A stretch of 21,949 bases of DNA from Anaerolineales bacterium UBA5069 (GCA_002415895.1 DIAV01000207.1:1-21949), one strand, 5' to 3'; positions 1 through 8,391 are shown, numbered from the stretch's first letter. Translations and numbers: made by a program. Notes: generated from the letters alone by a model not told the origin.

Positions 1-63
1 CCTGACTTTTGAGAAGCCCTGAATCTGAGCAGGTGAAGCCTTGCTTCATACGCGCATAAACAG

Positions 64-99
64 AGTGCGGGACCGGACACTTGTCCAGTCCCGCACTTT
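64..99. terminator. Rho-independent-like terminator hairpin
   Basis: A perfect 10-bp stem pairs AGTGCGGGAC (64-73) with GTCCCGCACT (88-97). An inner GGAC/GTCC stem continues it after one mismatch. The 3' arm is followed by a short T run and the 5' arm is preceded by AAA at 58-60, so it could work in either direction. It probably ends a gene lying left of the window. The rest of 1-344 shows no coding sequence I can support. Confidence 0.65.
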
Positions 100-344
100 G
101 GTTGCTGTGGATGTGGGCATCGGCCCCCGTCTTTGACCACATCCTACGCACATGATGACGCACGGCGCAGGTTCACGGATACGCCTGGGATGGGCGTATC
201 ACCTTAAAGATTTGAGACTCGGGGCAAAATACGAGGTGCGGTTGCACAACTGCATCTGCGCGAGCGATTGGCTGGTTGCACTCGTGTGGCTGGTGCATAA
301 TGGTTGCCAACGAAGATCTCGTATCACAAGGAATGGGACGCAAT

Positions 345-838
345 ATGGATGCACAGGGTGGGGAAGCGCATTTGCCGCCGCGGTCGGCAGCGGAAAGCGC
401 TCTGACAATGACACAGTTCATGCAGCCCGAGCACGCCAATAGCCTGGGCAATATCCATGGCGGCGTGGTGCTAAAGCTTTGCGATGAATGTGGCGGCATT
501 ATTGCCGCGCGCCACGCGCGCCGCCCCGCGGTGACAGTGACGATCGACAGTGTCAGCTTTCTGCAGCCCGTGATGCTGGGGCGGTTGTTGCTGGTGCATG
601 GCTCGATTAGCTGGGTGGGCACGACAAGTATTGAAGTGACGCTCCAGGTGGAGGCGGAAAACCTGCTCACAGGCGAGCGGCTCCACACAAACAGCGCGTG
701 GTTTGTCTATGTGGCATTGGGCGACGACCGCCGGCCAACGCCGGTGCCGCCGCTGCTGCTGGAAGACGAAATGGCGCGCGTTGCCTTTGCCGCCGGGGCG
801 GAGCGCCGCCGCATGCGTTTGGCGCGCATGAGTGCGCG

Positions 839-842
<4 letters not shown>
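345..842 (+). CDS. Acyl-CoA thioesterase, hotdog fold (YciA/BFIT-type)
   Basis: Predicted cytoplasmic acyl-CoA hydrolase that cleaves fatty acyl-CoA to free acid and CoA. From this start the protein has 165 residues. The family signature is clear: N32..G..H38-G-G at the turn into the central helix, D47-E48 as the likely catalytic acid region, then '[11 protein letters not shown]' (about 67-76) and 'V-G-T-T-S-I-E-V' (91-98), as in YciA and ACOT proteins. The reading frame is open back to a TTG at 276, with ATGs at 300, 333 and 345. I chose 345 because AAGGA (328-332) and GGGA (335-338) lie upstream of it, whereas AAGGA directly abuts the 333 ATG. The start at 300 remains possible. The C-terminal tail is Arg/Ala-rich. 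Its stop codon overlaps that of the convergent hydrolase gene. The family is secure; substrate chain length cannot be read. Confidence 0.88.
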
Positions 843-1732
<890 letters not shown>

Positions 1733-1779
1733 GCGTTGTGGGCCCTTTCGTGAACGATTGGTGTGCGCGTAGGGGATGG

Positions 1780-1813
1780 CTTGCGCGCCATGTAAACGGA
1801 AATGGCGCGCAAG
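1780..1813 (-). promoter_or_regulatory. Perfect 12-bp hairpin between two minus-strand genes
   Basis: CTTGCGCGCCAT (1780-1791) pairs perfectly with ATGGCGCGCAAG (1802-1813) around a 10-nt loop. It sits after the stop of the 226-residue membrane protein and 48 nt before the hydrolase start. No T run follows on the minus strand, so this is either a weak terminator or a leader hairpin of the hydrolase mRNA. Nothing else is visible in 1733-1887. Confidence 0.5.
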
Positions 1814-1887
1814 TACAGTAAGCGCGCTTCCATCCTTACGCTGCGCCTGGAACTGGAGTCAGGGTGATTCCGCAAAGAGGGCAGGTC

Positions 1888-2568
1888 TTAACCCAAAGGC
1901 GCCGTGGAACGCGAAGTAACGTTAAGAGAGGGGGCTTGCGTGAAGGCAAGGGCGAGGGTGGATGCTGCGAGCAGGATGACACCAACAGGCAGAAGCCAGA
2001 AGCCCCAGCCATGCTGAATATCCTGGTTGTAAAGTGCTTCAATCGCGGGCAGCACGCGGCTGAACTGGATGATCGCGAAGTAGAGCGTAGCGGTTGAAAG
2101 CGCCGTGACAAACAGCGCGGGCGTCCAGCGCGGCAGCAGCGCCAGCAGGGGGCTGGCGAGCAGCGCGCTCAGGCATGCAGCAATGGCGGCGGTCTGAAGG
2201 CGAAACTCGGGCGTGCGCAGCAGCCCTGGCGTCCATGCCGGGGGCAGCATGTTGAGCGCTGCCACGCCCGCAAGGGCCAGCAGCAGTGCGCGCACCGCAG
2301 CGTGATACGCCAGCTCGCGCCGAAACGCGCAGAGGCTGAGCGCAAGGCTCACAGTGACGAGCGGCAGATAAAAGCCCTCGCGCCAGATTGAGATTTCACC
2401 GTTTATCACCGGTGGCAGGAATTTGACGTATTCGCCCAGGTCCAGACCCGACACGACAAGGCCCGCGACGGAGTGTGGCACCCAGGGGCCAAAGTAGGCG
2501 GCCAATGTCATGAGCGCGCCGCTGAGCAGGCCCCAGCGGGCAAAGCGGAGAAATCGGGGGGCAGTCAT
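1888..2568 (-). CDS. Multi-pass membrane protein of unknown function
   Basis: I do not recognise a family. The 226-residue product has about six hydrophobic segments (roughly 13-28, 68-82, 92-107, 125-145, 149-169 and 189-210). There is a polar extracytoplasmic-looking loop around 41-64 ('S-G-L-D-L-G-E-Y-V-K-F') and a short polar C-tail. Its composition and codon use match its neighbours. It lies 65 nt downstream of the 181-residue membrane protein gene on the same strand, so the two may be co-transcribed. The annotated ATG lies inside the 3' arm of a very stable hairpin (2551-2610), so initiation could be structure-limited. An internal start at M20 (about 2511) cannot be excluded. Confidence 0.7.
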   Translation of the reverse strand: MTAPRFLRFARWGLLSGALMTLAAYFGPWVPHSVAGLVVSGLDLGEYVKFLPPVINGEISIWREGFYLPLVTVSLALSLCAFRRELAYHAAVRALLLALAGVAALNMLPPAWTPGLLRTPEFRLQTAAIAACLSALLASPLLALLPRWTPALFVTALSTATLYFAIIQFSRVLPAIEALYNQDIQHGWGFWLLPVGVILLAASTLALAFTQAPSLNVTSRSTAPLG

Positions 2569-2610
2569 GGCGCGAGTATATCATACGCGCCACGACTGCC
2601 CCCCCGATTT
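2551..2610 (-). promoter_or_regulatory. Long hairpin covering the start codon of the downstream membrane-protein gene
   Basis: AAATCGGGGGGCAGTC (2551-2566) pairs with GACTGCCCCCCCGATTT (2594-2610) with one bulged C. The stem continues through TGGCGCG (2568-2574) with CGCGCCA (2586-2592), leaving an 11-nt A/T-rich loop. On the minus-strand transcript the 3' arm contains the ATG (2568-2566) and is followed by TTTCT. It could act as an intercistronic terminator or attenuator for the 3179-2634 gene, or as a translational lid on the next gene. Confidence 0.65.
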
Positions 2611-2633
2611 CAACTGCGAATTGCTCAGCAATC

Positions 2634-3179
2634 TCAGACGCGACTGACACGCGTCTCGTCAAGCGCAGGACGCTCTACAGCGAAGGACTTGCGCACATCA
2701 GGCAGCGCCATCAAGACAACGATTGCCAGCCCAATGCCAAAGATGAGCGGCTGCATCCAGAAGTACATGCGCAAGCTGATCACTTGCACAGTAATCCACA
2801 CCATGCACGCCAGCCCCATGCCTGTGGCAAAGGTCCATGTCCAGCGCAGCGCGGGCAAGGGATTCAGCCGCTGCGGCCACGCCCAGGTAGGCCGCAAGAG
2901 CAAACCATAAATCGCGCAGACGCTGCCCAAACCAATCAGGCTAAAGAGAAATAGACCTGGAATCAACCACGAGCCGAAGGGGGTGCGCTCAATCCATGCG
3001 ACCGGCATACCCAGGATTGCGCCGTGGGGCGAACGGAGCATCATCCAGCCGACGGGCAGCGCCATGAGTGCCAGGAAGACAAAGAGTGCGACTACGATCC
3101 AAAGCGGCCACGGGCGCGCAGCGGGGCGACTGGTTGTTTGGCCAGAGGGATGGGAGAGCGCTTTCGAACTGTTGAGCAT
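2634..3179 (-). CDS. Four-helix membrane protein of unknown function
   Basis: I cannot assign this to a family. The product has 181 residues, with a polar N-tail of about 25 residues and four hydrophobic segments (about 26-46, 71-95, 112-133 and 141-160). The loop between segments 1 and 2 carries 'S-P-H-G-A-I-L-G-M-P'. The C-tail is charged (about 162-181). GAGGA on the minus strand (3194-3190) lies 10 nt before the ATG. It is the first gene of a possible two-gene unit with the 226-residue membrane protein. Confidence 0.72.
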   Translation of the reverse strand: MLNSSKALSHPSGQTTSRPAARPWPLWIVVALFVFLALMALPVGWMMLRSPHGAILGMPVAWIERTPFGSWLIPGLFLFSLIGLGSVCAIYGLLLRPTWAWPQRLNPLPALRWTWTFATGMGLACMVWITVQVISLRMYFWMQPLIFGIGLAIVVLMALPDVRKSFAVERPALDETRVSRV

Positions 3180-3624
3180 GATAGTGGATTCCTCGATTCA
3201 AATTGCGATGAGTGCCAGACGTCTGCATGGACAAAGTGCTGTGTGTAGAGTTTACGCTACAGGGACAGGCAATACGCCTACCTTTGGATAGATGTGCTAC
3301 GCGACAATTGGGCGCAATCTAAACTAAAGTGAAACCGCAGTGAAACCCACAGCCAAAGCGCAACGCAAAGTTGCGCACCTATGTGGCTTTGCGTTGAAAT
3401 GTTGTTTTCATGCCGGTATCACTGTAGATGCAACAAAGCGACTGGCGTCTGCGTCTGGAAAGTAGCAGCGTATTTACACATCGCAGATTCCACACTCGTC
3501 GTGGCTACAGGGCAGCCGTGCCCTCGTTGCGCGGCGTTGTTGATCGTTTTCTGTCTTCCTCGTGCAGCAGGTCGTTTCGTCAAATGCAAACAGTATTGTG
3601 CATAGGTCAATTCGGGAGGGAACC
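3180..3624. other. 445-nt divergent intergenic region
   Basis: This separates the minus-strand membrane-protein gene from the plus-strand PA14 gene. I see no gene here. It is more A/T-rich than its surroundings and contains the overlapping hairpins described separately. A weak plus-strand promoter-like pair, TTGAAA (3394-3399), 17 nt, TATCAC (3417-3422), overlaps the right arm of the inverted repeat. I do not trust it enough to list as a promoter. Confidence 0.5.
3358..3396 (+). repeat. Overlapping, mutually exclusive inverted repeats
   Basis: GCGCAAC (3358-3364) pairs perfectly with GTTGCGC (3370-3376) around a 5-nt loop. The overlapping CAACGCAAAG (3361-3370) also pairs perfectly with CTTTGCGTTG (3387-3396). 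The two foldings share bases and cannot coexist. They lie about 230-270 nt upstream of the PA14-protein gene. Confidence 0.55.
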
Positions 3625-4854
3625 ATGCGTGGATGGAAATATGGAGTGCTGCTTTGCAGTTTGCTGTTGAATCTTGTCGCGCTGCCTGCGGTCGCGCAGG
3701 ATGGGGGGGTGGTGAGTCCGGCTGCGGACGACCCCGCCATTTATCTACCCATTATTACGGGGCCGGAGTCACAAGAGGGGCCAATTGCCACAGAGGAGAT
3801 CATGCGCGAGGGCATGATTAATGTGGATCAAGAGCCCGATTTTGGCGCACCGCCTAAGCCCGAAGGCCCCGCAGACGCGCTGCCCGAAGGGCCGCTGCCG
3901 CCGCCTGACCCTGACTTCAAGGATGCGCAAGCCGAGGTTGCCGCGATTGATGGCTGGACGACGATTCTCAACGATGGCTTTGAGAGCGTGCCCTGGCCCT
4001 TTGCCGGATGGACCGCGTACGACACCAACGGCGCGCTCAATGGCAACTACTACTGGGACGACGATGACTTTCGCCCCTACCGAGGTGGCTGGAGCGCGTG
4101 GCCTGCCAACAATGCGCTTGACCCTGCCTTTAGCAACTACGCGCCCATGCAACGCACGTGGATGATCTACGGGCCCTTCAGCCTGGCCGACGCTGCGAAG
4201 GCAACGCTGACCTTCCAGTATTACAATCAGTCCGAACTGAACTACGACTGGCTTGGCTGGTTCGCGTCGCCCAACGGCAGCGCGTTCTACGGCAACTGGG
4301 TGAGCGGCGATAGCGGCGGCTGGCGCCCAGGCGTCATCGACTTCCAGAATGTCCCCGGCTACGGTTCCATGTTGGGCGATGCCAGTGTGTGGATTGGCTT
4401 CTACTTCTACAGCGACGGGAGCAAACAACTGAAGGGGCCCTTCATTGACGATGTCTTTGTGCAGCGCTTTGCGTGCCCGGGGCAATCGACTGCTTTCTGG
4501 TACAACTCGCTCTCGCGCAACAGTTTTACGCAACGCGCCGTCACGTGCGAGAACTCGCAATTCTCGCGCAACTGGGGCACCGGTTCGCAGCCGTGGACCA
4601 GCGCCGACAATTGGAGCCTGGAGATGACGGGCAAGCCCTGGTTCGCCACGAGCAAAACCTACACCTTCCAAACCAACAACGATGACGGTGTACGCGTCTA
4701 TGTGGACGGCGGCCTGATTATTGACTCGTGGGTTGATCAGTCCGCAGCGGTCACCCACACGGGCACGGTCTATCTGGCGGCGGGCTACCACACCGTGCGC
4801 GTCGAGTACTACGAACATACTGGCAACGCGCAACTTACGGTGAAGTGGTTCTGA
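3625..4854 (+). CDS. Secreted PA14-domain protein with a central beta-sandwich domain
   Basis: Predicted extracellular, probably carbohydrate- or surface-binding protein of 409 residues. The frame is open from 3562, but the ATG at 3625 follows a strong GGGAGGG (3614-3620) and begins a clean signal peptide (M-R-G-W-K-Y, hydrophobic to about 22, A-Q cleavage near 24/25). A linker with 'D-P-A-I-Y-L-P-I-I' (36-44) and a Pro/Glu/Asp-rich stretch to about 108 follow. Residues 113-282 form an aromatic, Gly/Asn-rich beta-sandwich-like region ('I-L-N-D-G-F-E' to 'P-F-I-D-D-V-F-V'), like the accessory domain of immune-inhibitor-A-type secreted proteins. Residues about 288-409 are a PA14 domain: 'N-N-D-D-G-V-R-V-Y-V-D-G' (351-362), 'I-I-D-S-W' and 'A-G-Y-H-T-V-R-V-E-Y-Y-E'. 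PA14 domains commonly bind glycans. No catalytic domain is visible. Confidence 0.85.
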   Translation: MRGWKYGVLLCSLLLNLVALPAVAQDGGVVSPAADDPAIYLPIITGPESQEGPIATEEIMREGMINVDQEPDFGAPPKPEGPADALPEGPLPPPDPDFKDAQAEVAAIDGWTTILNDGFESVPWPFAGWTAYDTNGALNGNYYWDDDDFRPYRGGWSAWPANNALDPAFSNYAPMQRTWMIYGPFSLADAAKATLTFQYYNQSELNYDWLGWFASPNGSAFYGNWVSGDSGGWRPGVIDFQNVPGYGSMLGDASVWIGFYFYSDGSKQLKGPFIDDVFVQRFACPGQSTAFWYNSLSRNSFTQRAVTCENSQFSRNWGTGSQPWTSADNWSLEMTGKPWFATSKTYTFQTNNDDGVRVYVDGGLIIDSWVDQSAAVTHTGTVYLAAGYHTVRVEYYEHTGNAQLTVKWF

Positions 4855-5042
4855 AGTGATTCCGGAATGAAAACTACATGCAGCAGATAAGGATCGGAGA
4901 CCACGGAACAGGGCACGCTCGAAGACGGAGACGGTTGCCAGGTACCGGTTACCTGTTCACAGAGTGTAAGTCTCACTCCGGTATCAGCCTCGAATTCGCT
5001 GCTCGTCTGTTGGCTGTGGTGGCACACCCCAGGGAGGTGGCT

Positions 5043-5471
5043 ATGCGTCGCAGCTTGAAGCGTTGGTTCGTGATTCATGCGGTGGTTTCGCTCCTGTTCG
5101 GTTTGGGCCTCTATTTCTACCCGGCACGTCTCGGCGGATTGGTTGGTTGGACCGACGTAGACGTCATGATGTCGCGTATGTATGGAGCATCACTGCTGGC
5201 TCTCTCTGCGGGATCGGCCCTTGCATATTCGGCACACACATGGGATGAAGTGCGCGTCAAGGTTGCGCTGGAGGCTGTGTTCTGCTCGCTCAGCGCCGCG
5301 ATCGGACTCTACGGCGTGCTGTTTGAGGACGCACCGCGTTTCGTCTGGTTGTATGTCGGATTGATGGACGTCTTCGCAGTGGTGTGGGCCTATTATCTCG
5401 TTCAGCAGCGCGCCGCATCGCGTGTGGCGCCACCGACAGCAAATGGTCCGCTGGGAAAGCCGGTCGCATGA
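5043..5471 (+). CDS. Small four-helix membrane protein of unknown function
   Basis: A 142-residue protein with four hydrophobic segments (about 8-27, 44-64, 72-93 and 100-120) and a short polar C-tail. I do not recognise the family with confidence; the arrangement resembles generic DUF-type four-helix bundles. The frame is open from 4878, but the ATG at 5043 is preceded by GGGAGG (5032-5037) with a 5-nt gap, which decides the start. The first residues are basic (M-R-R-S-L-K-R), consistent with an inside N-terminus. A strong hairpin terminator follows 20 nt after the stop, so this gene closes its transcription unit. Confidence 0.78.
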   Translation: MRRSLKRWFVIHAVVSLLFGLGLYFYPARLGGLVGWTDVDVMMSRMYGASLLALSAGSALAYSAHTWDEVRVKVALEAVFCSLSAAIGLYGVLFEDAPRFVWLYVGLMDVFAVVWAYYLVQQRAASRVAPPTANGPLGKPVA

Positions 5472-5493
5472 GTTCTGGGTCGGCGTACTGAGC

Positions 5494-5533
5494 AACAGTG
5501 GGATGGCCAATGATGTGTGGCCATCCCACTGTT
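5494..5533 (+). terminator. Strong 16-bp hairpin terminator
   Basis: AACAGTGGGATGGCCA (5494-5509) pairs perfectly with TGGCCATCCCACTGTT (5518-5533) around an 8-nt loop. The T run after it is short, so it may function partly as a transcript stabiliser. It follows the four-helix membrane protein gene. Confidence 0.75.
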
Positions 5534-5817
5534 CTGTCCATGGTACGGTTCTGTCCGAATCGTACTCGACCTGGATGTGCTAACGTGATAGGGAATTGAA
5601 ATCTACATTGGGCTGGTGAGTTGCGGCAGCCTGTTCGTCGCCCTGGGATTGCAGGGGAGTTCGACAGAAGCTCATGTATCATGACTGCGCGCAGCAAGCG
5701 CACACAAGAAGTGGTCCGCCGCCTCCTTGACCCTTGCTTCCGTGCCGAAGCAGGAATTGCTGTTGCTGCTTCGTGCACTCAGTCCCACACGGCTTTGTCT
5801 GCGTTGTGGTCGGGACT

Positions 5818-6228
5818 TCAGGTGGGCAGGGCCACCAGTCGTAGATGCAAATCGGGTATTGCCAGCCAGGTGCGCATTACTTCACTCCAGCACCAGTTCG
5901 CCCAGGTGCTATCGGCGGCCTGTGGTGTGGCATGCACCACCTACTTTGGAGTGGCCTGCTCCGCCGGTATGAGGATGGGGCGACCGCTCGTCTGTTCAAA
6001 GGCAATAGTCTCGGGTCCTCCCTTGTCAAAGTCGCTCAGCCCAATGGCAATCGTGTGTGCGTCCCGCTCGAGCATCTCAGCGACCCTGGACGTAGGCCCT
6101 TCCTGTGCCAGCAGCCGCAGCGCATGCCACCGTTTTCGCTTTCGCGCCGTGGGCGAGCGGTACATCAATTCGCGTACACCTGAGAAATCCATCTGCCACC
6201 GCACCAGCATAGCAGCGATTTCGACCAC
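5818..6228 (-). pseudogene. Decayed IS630-family transposase, N-terminal remnant
   Basis: The minus strand encodes 95 codons from a GTG at 6228 (GGGAGG 7 nt upstream), then an in-frame TAG (5943-5941). Similar sequence continues in the same frame to a TGA at 5820-5818. The peptide has the IS630 N-terminal HTH layout: 'R-K-R-K-R-W-H-A-L-R-L-L-A-Q-E-G', 'R-V-A-E-M-L-E-R-D-A-H-T-I' and 'G-G-P-E-T-I-A-F-E-Q-T-S-G-R-P'. After the stop, 'T-W-A-N-W-C-W-S-E-V-M-R-T-W' resembles the following helix. The usual W after 'H-T-I-G-R' is lost. No DDE catalytic domain and no terminal inverted repeats are visible. It is inactive, and the small upstream ORF is unlikely to be a functional protein. Confidence 0.65.
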
Positions 6229-6327
6229 ATCCGACCTCCCGCAGTGTAGGCTCCAAATGTTAGGCTACTGCCCGCATTCTACGCCATCTCTTCGGGTTTC
6301 AATCAGGTGTCATCTTAAAGATCGACA

Positions 6328-6425
6328 GTGGGGTGTCGGCAGTCAGCAGTCGCTTCGGTCGCTTCCTCAAGCTTGCGGTGTGAAACCGCCGACGCGACCC
6401 CGGCTGTCGACTGCCGACACCCCAC
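6328..6425. repeat. 98-nt nested palindrome with 17-bp perfect arms
   Basis: GTGGGGTGTCGGCAGTC (6328-6344) is repeated in inverted form at 6409-6425. Inside, GGTCGC (6357-6362) pairs with GCGACC (6394-6399) and GCGGT (6375-6379) with ACCGC (6385-6389), so the whole unit can fold as one long interrupted hairpin. Both arms are built of heptamers: TCGGCAG and TCAGCAG on the left; TCGGCAG and TCGACAG on the right, read on the minus strand. It ends 49 nt before the TPR-gene promoter. Confidence 0.75.
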
Positions 6426-6473
6426 ATTCTGCACAGTTTGCGGCGGCGAACGACTCGCTTCGGGCAAATCGCT

Positions 6474-6502
6474 TTGCGCGGCGCGCGCGTGCGTGCTACA
6501 AT
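6474..6502 (+). promoter_or_regulatory. Promoter of the TPR gene (TTGCGC-17-TACAAT)
   Basis: The -35 TTGCGC (6474-6479), a 17-nt spacer and the -10 TACAAT (6497-6502) give a start near 6509 and a leader of about 36 nt. The same -35/-10 pair occurs at 17627-17599. Confidence 0.6.
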
Positions 6503-6544
6503 GGCGCGAAGCGTACTCTTTTGATCCACCCTCTGGAGCCGATT

Positions 6545-8368
6545 ATGACAACGCCGCAACCCTTGGATCCTGTTGCCCAGTCTTTGGCTCGCTTGTGCAA
6601 GCGGCCCGAAGATGCCCGCGCCCTGGCGGCTGCTTCAGGATTGAACCTTCAGGACGTGGATTTAACAGGTGCGCCTCTGGCCGTCTGGAGCCGCATCCTG
6701 CAACGCGCCGACAGCGATGGCAAGGTGATGGACCTGCTCGCGACTGCCCTCAATGGGCGCAACCCGGTCGCCAGCATGAAACAAGCCTCGCCCGATGACC
6801 AGGCGCGCCTGCACCAGGCTTTTGTCGATATGGCGCAAGCCGCCCTGCCTGCCGTAAGCACGCCGCGCGAACAGGCGCAGCTCCTCGTGCGCATTGGTGA
6901 GTCGCAGACTGCATTGGGCGACCCCAGCCGTGGCCTCGAGGCCTACCAGAAGGCGCTCGAAATCTATACCAAGACGGGCAACCGCATGGGCGAAGCTGCT
7001 GTGATGGATGTCATCGGGCGCGCCTATACGGCGGGCGGCGACAACCCGCGCGCGCTCGAGTCTTACACCCAGGCGCTTGAATTGCGGCGCAGCATGGGTG
7101 ATCGCAAAGGCGAAGCAACAATCCTTGGCATGATCGCCAAGTTGCAGCGTGCGCAAGGCGATCACCGCAGCGCACTGGATGCCTACTTCCATGCTCTTGA
7201 ACTGAGCAAGGCCGTTGGCGACAAGACCGCCGAAGCCAATACACTGACGCAAATTGCCAACGAATTCCTTGCCGTGGGCGAAAAGCCGCGTGCACTTGAT
7301 GCGTTGGGCCAGACTCTTGCCGTGCGCCGTGCGGTGGGTGATCGTGCCGGCGAGGCTGCCACACTCTCGACAATGGGAAACATCTATCAAAGTATTGGCG
7401 ATGCGCCGAACGCTCTGGAGCAGTACAATCAGGCGCTGGAAATTCGGCGCAATCTGGGTGATCGCACGGGCGAGATGGCCCTATTGCAGCGGATTGCCCA
7501 TATTACGCAGGGCAGCGGCGATGCCGACAAGGCGATTGGGATTTACGGCCAGGTTGTGGATTTGGCGCGCGCGCTCAATGACAAGGCCACTGAGGCAACA
7601 GCACTGACGGCCGTTGGCGGCATCTACAGCGCACGACTGGAGCGGCCACAGGCTGTGGAGGTCTTTGCGCAGGTGCTCGAAGCGCGCCGCGCCATGGGTG
7701 ACAAGACCGGCGAAGCCGTCACACTCTACAATCTGGGCGTGCTCTATGTGGGGGCGGGCGAGAAGCAGCACGCCACCAACGCGTTTGAGGCGGCGTTGCC
7801 CCTTGCACGTGCAGTCGATGACAAACTGACCGAGGCCACTGTGCTCGGCTCACTGGGTATGCTCGCCATGCGCGCGGGTGACAGCCGCAAGGCGTTGGAT
7901 TATTTCAGCAAGGCGCTGCCCCTCTTCAAGAGTCGCGGCGATCGCGCAGGTGAGGCGCTGACGCACAACCATTTGGCACACGTACATCGGCAGATGGGTG
8001 ACTATCGCCAGGCGATTGAGGAATGCAAGCACGCGTTGCGTATGCGCAAGACCGACGGCAATATGGCCGGCGAAGCAGCCACCCTGGTTACGCTCGGCAG
8101 CATCTACAAGGCCAAGGGCGAACTCAACCGCGGCATTCAGAGCCTTGAGGAGTCGCTGCCGCTCTTGCAGCAGACGGGCAACGCGGCCATGGAGGCCACC
8201 GTGCGCGGCAACCTGGCGCAAATGTATCTCTCCACGGCCGATTTGAACCTGGCGCGTGAGAACATTGCCGAGGCCGTGCGTCTTGCTCGGCGATCACAGA
8301 ATGTGAACCTCGCCCGTTACGAGGAGTTTGAAAACGATCTCATCCGGCGCACACCTGCCGTAGGCTAG
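6545..8368 (+). CDS. Tetratricopeptide repeat protein, about 12 TPRs
   Basis: A cytoplasmic-looking TPR scaffold of 607 residues with no signal peptide. The frame extends upstream, but the ATG at 6545 has GGAG (6535-6538) 6 nt before it and lies just downstream of a good promoter. After a roughly 105-residue N-terminal region without repeats, about twelve TPR-like units of exactly 40 residues run from about 108 to 590. Each is marked by 'A-(L/R)-E.Y..A-L-E' in helix B and a 'G-D-(R/K)-x-G-E-A' turn (11 such turns). The extra length per unit is as in kinesin-light-chain/NB-ARC-associated TPR_12 arrays. No NB-ARC, CHAT or DNA-binding domain is attached. It presumably mediates protein-protein interactions; the partner is unknown. 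A terminator follows. Confidence 0.88.
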   Translation: MTTPQPLDPVAQSLARLCKRPEDARALAAASGLNLQDVDLTGAPLAVWSRILQRADSDGKVMDLLATALNGRNPVASMKQASPDDQARLHQAFVDMAQAALPAVSTPREQAQLLVRIGESQTALGDPSRGLEAYQKALEIYTKTGNRMGEAAVMDVIGRAYTAGGDNPRALESYTQALELRRSMGDRKGEATILGMIAKLQRAQGDHRSALDAYFHALELSKAVGDKTAEANTLTQIANEFLAVGEKPRALDALGQTLAVRRAVGDRAGEAATLSTMGNIYQSIGDAPNALEQYNQALEIRRNLGDRTGEMALLQRIAHITQGSGDADKAIGIYGQVVDLARALNDKATEATALTAVGGIYSARLERPQAVEVFAQVLEARRAMGDKTGEAVTLYNLGVLYVGAGEKQHATNAFEAALPLARAVDDKLTEATVLGSLGMLAMRAGDSRKALDYFSKALPLFKSRGDRAGEALTHNHLAHVHRQMGDYRQAIEECKHALRMRKTDGNMAGEAATLVTLGSIYKAKGELNRGIQSLEESLPLLQQTGNAAMEATVRGNLAQMYLSTADLNLARENIAEAVRLARRSQNVNLARYEEFENDLIRRTPAVG

Positions 8369-8391
8369 TGGCGCCTGCTGAAGCGTACAAC

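Larger units (their letters stand above)
5534..6473. other. Gene-poor region with mobile-element debris
   Basis: About 0.94 kb without an intact gene. The plus strand stays open from 5621 into the TPR gene, but the predicted peptide (Ser/Arg/Cys-rich, no family resemblance) runs antisense to an IS630 relic, so I treat it as spurious. 5534-5817 shows nothing recognisable. 5818-6228 is the transposase relic and 6328-6425 the nested palindrome. Confidence 0.6.

Noticed and set aside
1..344. Search for a gene, tRNA or riboswitch at the left edge
   Set aside because: Apart from the terminator at 64-99 no conserved RNA fold or credible reading frame is visible; short ORFs here are shadows.
3394..3422. 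TTGAAA-17-TATCAC as a promoter for the PA14 gene
   Set aside because: The -10 is weak, the leader would be about 200 nt, and the -35 lies in an inverted repeat. Not enough to call.
3769..4833. 354-codon minus-strand ORF opposite the PA14 gene
   Set aside because: Composition is Arg/Val/Ala-rich without motifs, and the plus-strand PA14 protein explains the conservation.
4939..4955. CAGGTA/TACCTG hairpin after the PA14 gene
   Set aside because: Only 6 bp with no T run; too weak to call a terminator.
5621..6544. 308-codon upstream extension of the TPR reading frame (ORF open from 5621)
   Set aside because: It has no family resemblance, has Ser/Arg/Cys-rich random-like composition, and runs antisense to the IS630 relic and through the nested palindrome. 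A promoter and ribosome-binding site lie directly before the ATG at 6545.
6545..8368. Possible 120-bp tandem DNA repeat or CRISPR-like periodicity
   Set aside because: The 120-bp period is the 40-residue TPR unit. DNA copies are divergent and the reading frame is continuous.
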